From contig NZ_BAAAFQ010000007.1 in NCBI RefSeq assembly GCF_039523615.1, positions 124,001-188,000 on the forward strand: DNA of 64,000 nt, written 5' to 3'. Position numbers and translations under genes: made by a program. This document shows, one piece after another, positions 60,618 through 64,000 of this stretch; the stretch's first letter is position 1, and each line of letters opens with the position of its first letter. Below the pieces are notes generated by a model. The model was not told where the DNA came from. It did no database searches and saw nothing but the letters and a program-made list of their open reading frames with translations. The DNA comes from Psychrosphaera haliotis (GTDB taxonomy: Bacteria > Pseudomonadota > Gammaproteobacteria > Enterobacterales > Alteromonadaceae).

Positions 60618-61586
60618 TTAAATGAGGATTTCTTGACCTTTAGGTAACCGTGAAAAATCGACAGTTTTGATGGCCCAATCTAGTATTTCAGCGCAGCTCT
60701 TTAGCTCAATCTCACTACATTCAGTTATCGGTAACCCTAGTAATTCCAAGGCTTTAACTAGCTCTGGTTTAGGGTTTTTCATATCAATAGGCGTCGCATG
60801 GTTTTGTTTACTGAGTTTATGTCCTACTTGACCAGAAATGACCGGCAGGTGAAAAAACTCTGGAGGCGTCATGCCAAACTGTTGGTAAAGAGTGAGTTGT
60901 CTAGCTGTTAGCGGCATAATATCTGAACCGCGCACCACATGTGTAATGCCTTGATCAATGTCATCAACTACAACGGCCAGTTGGTAACTGAATAAACCAT
61001 CGCGACGCTTTATCAGATAATCTTCGGTTGAAAGTCCCTCAGGCGCTTCCTGCAGTCCGAAGTGAAGATCAGTATAACTATGCAAGGGATTGACTTGTTT
61101 AATACGAACAGGGTGCGTCTGAAGGTCTAATTGCTTATTTTTACATTGACCATTATAACTGCCGCCCAGTGCTTTGATTTCTTTGCGTGTGCATTCACAA
61201 CCATACAGTAGGTGCTGGGCTTCTAAGTATTCAAAACATTCCTGGTATCGGTTTATGCGCTGTGTTTGCGTTAAGCAGTTTTGGTCGCTGATACGCAACT
61301 GAGATTCTGTTTGTTTGTCACAATCCCAAACAAAACCAAAGGCGGTTAACGCTTCTAAAATTTGCTCGCGGGCTTGTTTTTGAACTCTGGTGGTATCTAT
61401 GTCTTCAATGCGCACAAACCAAAGTCCATTTTGTGACTTAGCGTGCAGGTAACTACCTAAAGCAGCAAACAATGAACCAAAGTGTAAAGGGCCACTAGGC
61501 GAAGGTGCAAATCGTCCGCGGACTTGGGTATTTGTAGTATTAAATTTTTTCTGTTTAGTGAAGGGGTAAGGTGTTGCTGATATCAC
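60618..61586 (-). CDS. gluQ: Glutamyl-Q tRNA(Asp) synthetase GluQ
   Basis: 322 aa from GTG 61586. Truncated GluRS: GRFAPSPSGPLHFGSLFAAL (HIGH), IEDIDTTRV, zinc site CECTR ... YNGQCKN, DDIDQGITHVVRGSDI, and HKLSKQNHATPI (KLSKQ). It glutamylates queuosine-34 of tRNA(Asp). The start lies just 8 bp beyond the dksA terminator, so expression should depend on read-through. The N-terminal 18 residues before VRGRF are longer than usual and the start is uncertain. Confidence 0.95.
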   Translation of the reverse strand: MISATPYPFTKQKKFNTTNTQVRGRFAPSPSGPLHFGSLFAALGSYLHAKSQNGLWFVRIEDIDTTRVQKQAREQILEALTAFGFVWDCDKQTESQLRISDQNCLTQTQRINRYQECFEYLEAQHLLYGCECTRKEIKALGGSYNGQCKNKQLDLQTHPVRIKQVNPLHSYTDLHFGLQEAPEGLSTEDYLIKRRDGLFSYQLAVVVDDIDQGITHVVRGSDIMPLTARQLTLYQQFGMTPPEFFHLPVISGQVGHKLSKQNHATPIDMKNPKPELVKALELLGLPITECSEIELKSCAEILDWAIKTVDFSRLPKGQEILI

Positions 61587-61593
61587 GGAGGGG

Positions 61594-61622
61594 AAAAAAG
61601 GGTTAAGGCTTAAGCCTTAACC
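61594..61622 (-). terminator. dksA terminator in front of gluQ
   Basis: GGTTAAGGCTT-AAGCCTTAACC is a perfect 22-bp palindrome that includes the dksA TAA; TTTTTT follows on the minus strand. It can attenuate gluQ, as reported for Shigella dksA-gluQ. Confidence 0.88.
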
Positions 61623-62057
61623 ACCCATTTGTTTTTCTTTGATTTCAGAAAGCGTTTTACAGTCAATACATTGATCAGCTGTAGGACGTGCTTCTAAACG
61701 ACGGATACCAATTTCGATACCACACGTTTTACAGAAACCGAAGTCGTCGCTGTCGATTAGACCTAACGTTTTTTCAATCTTTTTAATTAGCTTACGTTCA
61801 CGATCTCGTGTGCGTAGTTCAAGAGCAAACTCTTCTTCTTGCGATGCACGGTCTACCGGATCTGGGAAGTTGGCTGCTTCGTCTTGCATGTGATTTTTAG
61901 TGCGGTCAACTTCTTCACGCAACTGGTTACGCCATGCTTCCAAAATTTTACGAAAATGGACTAATTGATCGTCGCCCATATATTCTTCATTTGGCTTTTC
62001 TTGATACGGCTCAACGCCTGCTAAGGCTAACAATCCTAGTGATTTCTTTTCTGCCAT
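61617..62057 (-). CDS. dksA: RNA polymerase-binding regulator DksA
   Basis: 146 aa. Coiled coil with acidic tip (NFPDPVDRASQEEEFALELR; the D-x-x-D-x-A tip motif is intact) and a C4 zinc finger (CKTCGIEIGIRRLEARPTAD, QCIDC). It binds the secondary channel of RNA polymerase and acts with ppGpp. Ends in a palindromic terminator. Confidence 0.98.
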   Translation of the reverse strand: MAEKKSLGLLALAGVEPYQEKPNEEYMGDDQLVHFRKILEAWRNQLREEVDRTKNHMQDEAANFPDPVDRASQEEEFALELRTRDRERKLIKKIEKTLGLIDSDDFGFCKTCGIEIGIRRLEARPTADQCIDCKTLSEIKEKQMGG

Positions 62058-62190
62058 GCGTTGTTTTTCTCCTAAAATTCAACCGGTTAGCGCACAATTT
62101 GTTGTTTTTGTATTAGCAACCAGTGTCTAATGCCAAAAAACGGCGGCTACATATAGCAAAATTAACACTGTTTGACAACTAAAATCCAGA

Positions 62191-62898
62191 TTAATGTTCA
62201 AATTGGCTGGTGTGGGTTACAAAAGTTTGATGCGCGTCTATATGGGTATGCAATACTAAAATTTCTACCCCTTTTTGCACCGCTTCATCAATTAAATTTC
62301 CATATTTACTATCAACATGTCTGGCTACGGTTACTTTTTTAATACCGGTATGCTGGACTAAAAAAACCAAAACGGCTCTATGTCCTTGATCTACCATCTC
62401 TATTAATTCGCGAACGTGCTTTTGACCACGTGTTGTTTTGGCATCAGGGAATGCGCCAAGACCATTTTGCTCATTTAATAATAAAGTGGTGGATTTAACT
62501 TCAACATAACAGTAATTACGTTCGTCAGGGCAATTTGGTTCGCTTAGTAAAATATCAATGCGACTATTCTCTTCGCCATACTTTACTTCCGTTTGTAATT
62601 TTTTGTAGCCCGCGAGTTCAGGAACTTTATTTGTTTCAATGGCGTCTTTTACTATTGAGTTTGCCGCAATGGTATTCACACCAATAAAGTGCCCATGTTG
62701 GTTCACTGTTTTTTCTAGCGTGTGAGCGTACTTACGTTTAGCGTTATCGCTGGTACTGAAAAAAGCATCAAAACCAGCATCCGCACAGCCAGTCATTGCG
62801 CCAGTATTAGGGCAATAAATCGTAAATTCTTTTCCGTTTTGTTCAACATCCACTAAAAAGCGTTTGTAACGTTTTAAAATAGTAGCGCTTTTAAGCAT
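62191..62898 (-). CDS. sfsA: SfsA family nuclease
   Basis: About 235 aa from ATG 62898. ILKRYKRFLVDVEQNGKEFT (OB-fold), CPNTGAMTGCADAG, RIDILLSEPNCPDERNYCYV and EVKSTTLLL (PD-(D/E)XK motif), FPDAKTTRGQKHVRELIEMV. Originally named sugar fermentation stimulation; biochemically an RNA/DNA nuclease. Overlaps the DUF808 gene by 8 bp. Confidence 0.95.
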   Translation of the reverse strand: MLKSATILKRYKRFLVDVEQNGKEFTIYCPNTGAMTGCADAGFDAFFSTSDNAKRKYAHTLEKTVNQHGHFIGVNTIAANSIVKDAIETNKVPELAGYKKLQTEVKYGEENSRIDILLSEPNCPDERNYCYVEVKSTTLLLNEQNGLGAFPDAKTTRGQKHVRELIEMVDQGHRAVLVFLVQHTGIKKVTVARHVDSKYGNLIDEAVQKGVEILVLHTHIDAHQTFVTHTSQFEH

Positions 62899-63838
62899 GC
62901 TGTTTTTTCCCAAACGGCAAGGTATGAATAATGCCTGCCACTATTAAGCCAGCAACAATTCCGTAAAGGCCGTCCAATAATACACTGGTAATCGTCACTA
63001 TAATTGAAGGCAAGCTTAAGTCGGTAGCAAGGAAGTTGAGTACAACTTCGCTAATGTGATGTACAAAGCCAATATTGTGAGTAAGCATGCCGCCGCCAAC
63101 AAGAAACATGGCCACTAAACCTATAACACTGAGGCTTTTCATTAGTTTTGGTGCAAAGGATAACAAGCCCGAACCAAATAAATTTAATATTTTGCTACCA
63201 ACGCCTTTATCTTCTAATTGTTTCCAATAAAGGCCAACGTCGTCTAACCGAACGATAACAGCGACTAAACCATAAACACCGACTGTCATTGCAAAAGCGA
63301 TAAATGACAGAGCGACAATTTGATTGACCATAGTTGCGCCAGCAAAACTGCCCAAAGCAATAATGATAATTTCAGCAGAAAGAACGAAGTCTGTGCGGAT
63401 CGCCCCTTTGATTTTTTTTTGCTCAAAATTGAGTAACTCTTCAGGGCTTTGTTTTACTTTTTGTAATAGGGCTTGGTGATGTTGTTCTTTCTCATCACTT
63501 TTTGATTGAAAGGTTTCTATTATTTTTTCTGCGCCTTCAAAACACAAAAACAGACCACCGAGCACAAGCAAGGGAACAATTAACCAAGGCAAAAATGCAC
63601 TAATGAGCAGCGCGGCGGGCACCAATATGGTTTTATTTAGCAAACTCCCTTTGGCAACGGCCCAAACAACGGGAAGCTCTCGATTGGCTTTAACGCCACT
63701 AACCTGTTCCGCGTTTACCGCTAAGTCATCGCCCAATACCCCTGCGGTCTTTTTAGCGGCGACTTTTGACATTGCAGCTACATCGTCGAGCAACAAAGCA
63801 ATATCGTCAAAGAGTGCGAAAAAACTGGCAGAAGGCAT
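62891..63838 (-). CDS. DUF808 (YedI-like) membrane protein
   Basis: 315 aa. SFFALFDDIALLLDDVAAMS, KVAAKKTAGVLGDDLAVNAE and the FEGAEKI motif after the first helices are the DUF808/YedI signature. Eight or so transmembrane segments follow (for example FVLSAEIIIIALGSFAGATM, GLVAMFLVGGGMLTHNIG). Transport-like architecture; function unknown. It precedes sfsA with an 8-bp overlap. Confidence 0.92.
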   Translation of the reverse strand: MPSASFFALFDDIALLLDDVAAMSKVAAKKTAGVLGDDLAVNAEQVSGVKANRELPVVWAVAKGSLLNKTILVPAALLISAFLPWLIVPLLVLGGLFLCFEGAEKIIETFQSKSDEKEQHHQALLQKVKQSPEELLNFEQKKIKGAIRTDFVLSAEIIIIALGSFAGATMVNQIVALSFIAFAMTVGVYGLVAVIVRLDDVGLYWKQLEDKGVGSKILNLFGSGLLSFAPKLMKSLSVIGLVAMFLVGGGMLTHNIGFVHHISEVVLNFLATDLSLPSIIVTITSVLLDGLYGIVAGLIVAGIIHTLPFGKKQHA

Positions 63839-64000
63839 AACAAACTCCGGTTGGTATTATTTAATCCATAAAAAACCATTATTAAAGATTATTGATCAGG
63901 TTGCTACATAAGAATTAAAACAATGATCAACTTTGTCTATTTACTTGTTTGTTAAAAAATAAGTCCCATATTGAACTGACGAAAGAGAATTAGTTCTCTA

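Noticed and set aside
1..64000. tRNA or rRNA genes
   Set aside because: No cloverleaf-like intergenic segment or rRNA signature was recognised by eye; a tRNAscan run would settle this.

Overview
The window looks like a chromosome segment of a marine gammaproteobacterium of the Alteromonadales type (Colwellia/Thalassotalea/Psychrosphaera-like). This is inferred from the AT-rich composition, gammaproteobacterial gene orders (yibN-grxC-secB-gpsA opposite gpmI-envC-yibQ; priA, ftsN, hslV, hslU; rsmD facing ftsY-ftsE-ftsX-rpoH), a PanP-type aspartate decarboxylase beside panC/panB, and a large TonB-dependent receptor. I recognised no rRNA, tRNA or CRISPR array.

Layout. 1-5 kb: a TonB-dependent receptor cut by the window edge, a DUF3750 lipoprotein, murI, a secreted protein, an internally deleted ybaK relic and a DUF3703 protein. 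5.2-13.5 kb: signalling. A large MHYT/PAS hybrid histidine kinase is followed directly by an HD-GYP response regulator. A double alpha/beta-hydrolase lipoprotein is divergent from a CadC-like membrane regulator, with three 11-bp-phased direct repeats between them. 13.5-26.1 kb: accessory region of small, mostly minus-strand genes (acetyltransferases, VOC, SnoaL-like, hydrolase, racemase, rsuA, yaeQ, an OhrR-like regulator with MAPEG protein, a phosphoesterase), with two further gene relics.

26.1-32.1 kb is the centrepiece: a chromosomal integron. An intact IntI-type integrase (31157-32131, +) lies divergent from a minus-strand cassette array (30828 down to about 26137). I can place every cassette junction because the R'' box of each attC is complementary to the first bases of its own cassette. 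There are seven cassettes: a small membrane protein with a 28-aa ORF, a non-coding cassette, an OsmC protein, a second copy of the non-coding cassette, an inverted ParD/RelE-type toxin-antitoxin pair, and two hypothetical envelope proteins. The last cassette keeps only half an attC. A LexA-like box covers the intI ribosome-binding region.

32-64 kb is core genome: rsmD; ftsY (with 11 TD and 15 ET repeats from hexanucleotide microsatellites), ftsE, ftsX; rpoH behind a consensus CIRCE operator that encloses the -10 box; DUF2797; yibQ, envC, gpmI; yibN, grxC, secB, gpsA; an MBL-fold hydrolase; hslVU, ftsN, priA; rpmE; malic enzyme; metJ with a consensus met box; a DUF5665 protein; PhnA and a TrmB-like methyltransferase; panP facing panC-panB-folK-pcnB; gluQ and dksA; sfsA and a DUF808 protein. 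Together these cover heat-shock control (rpoH, hslVU), division and membrane insertion (ftsYEX, ftsN, envC), secretion and redox (secB, grxC), and a complete local beta-alanine-to-pantothenate set.
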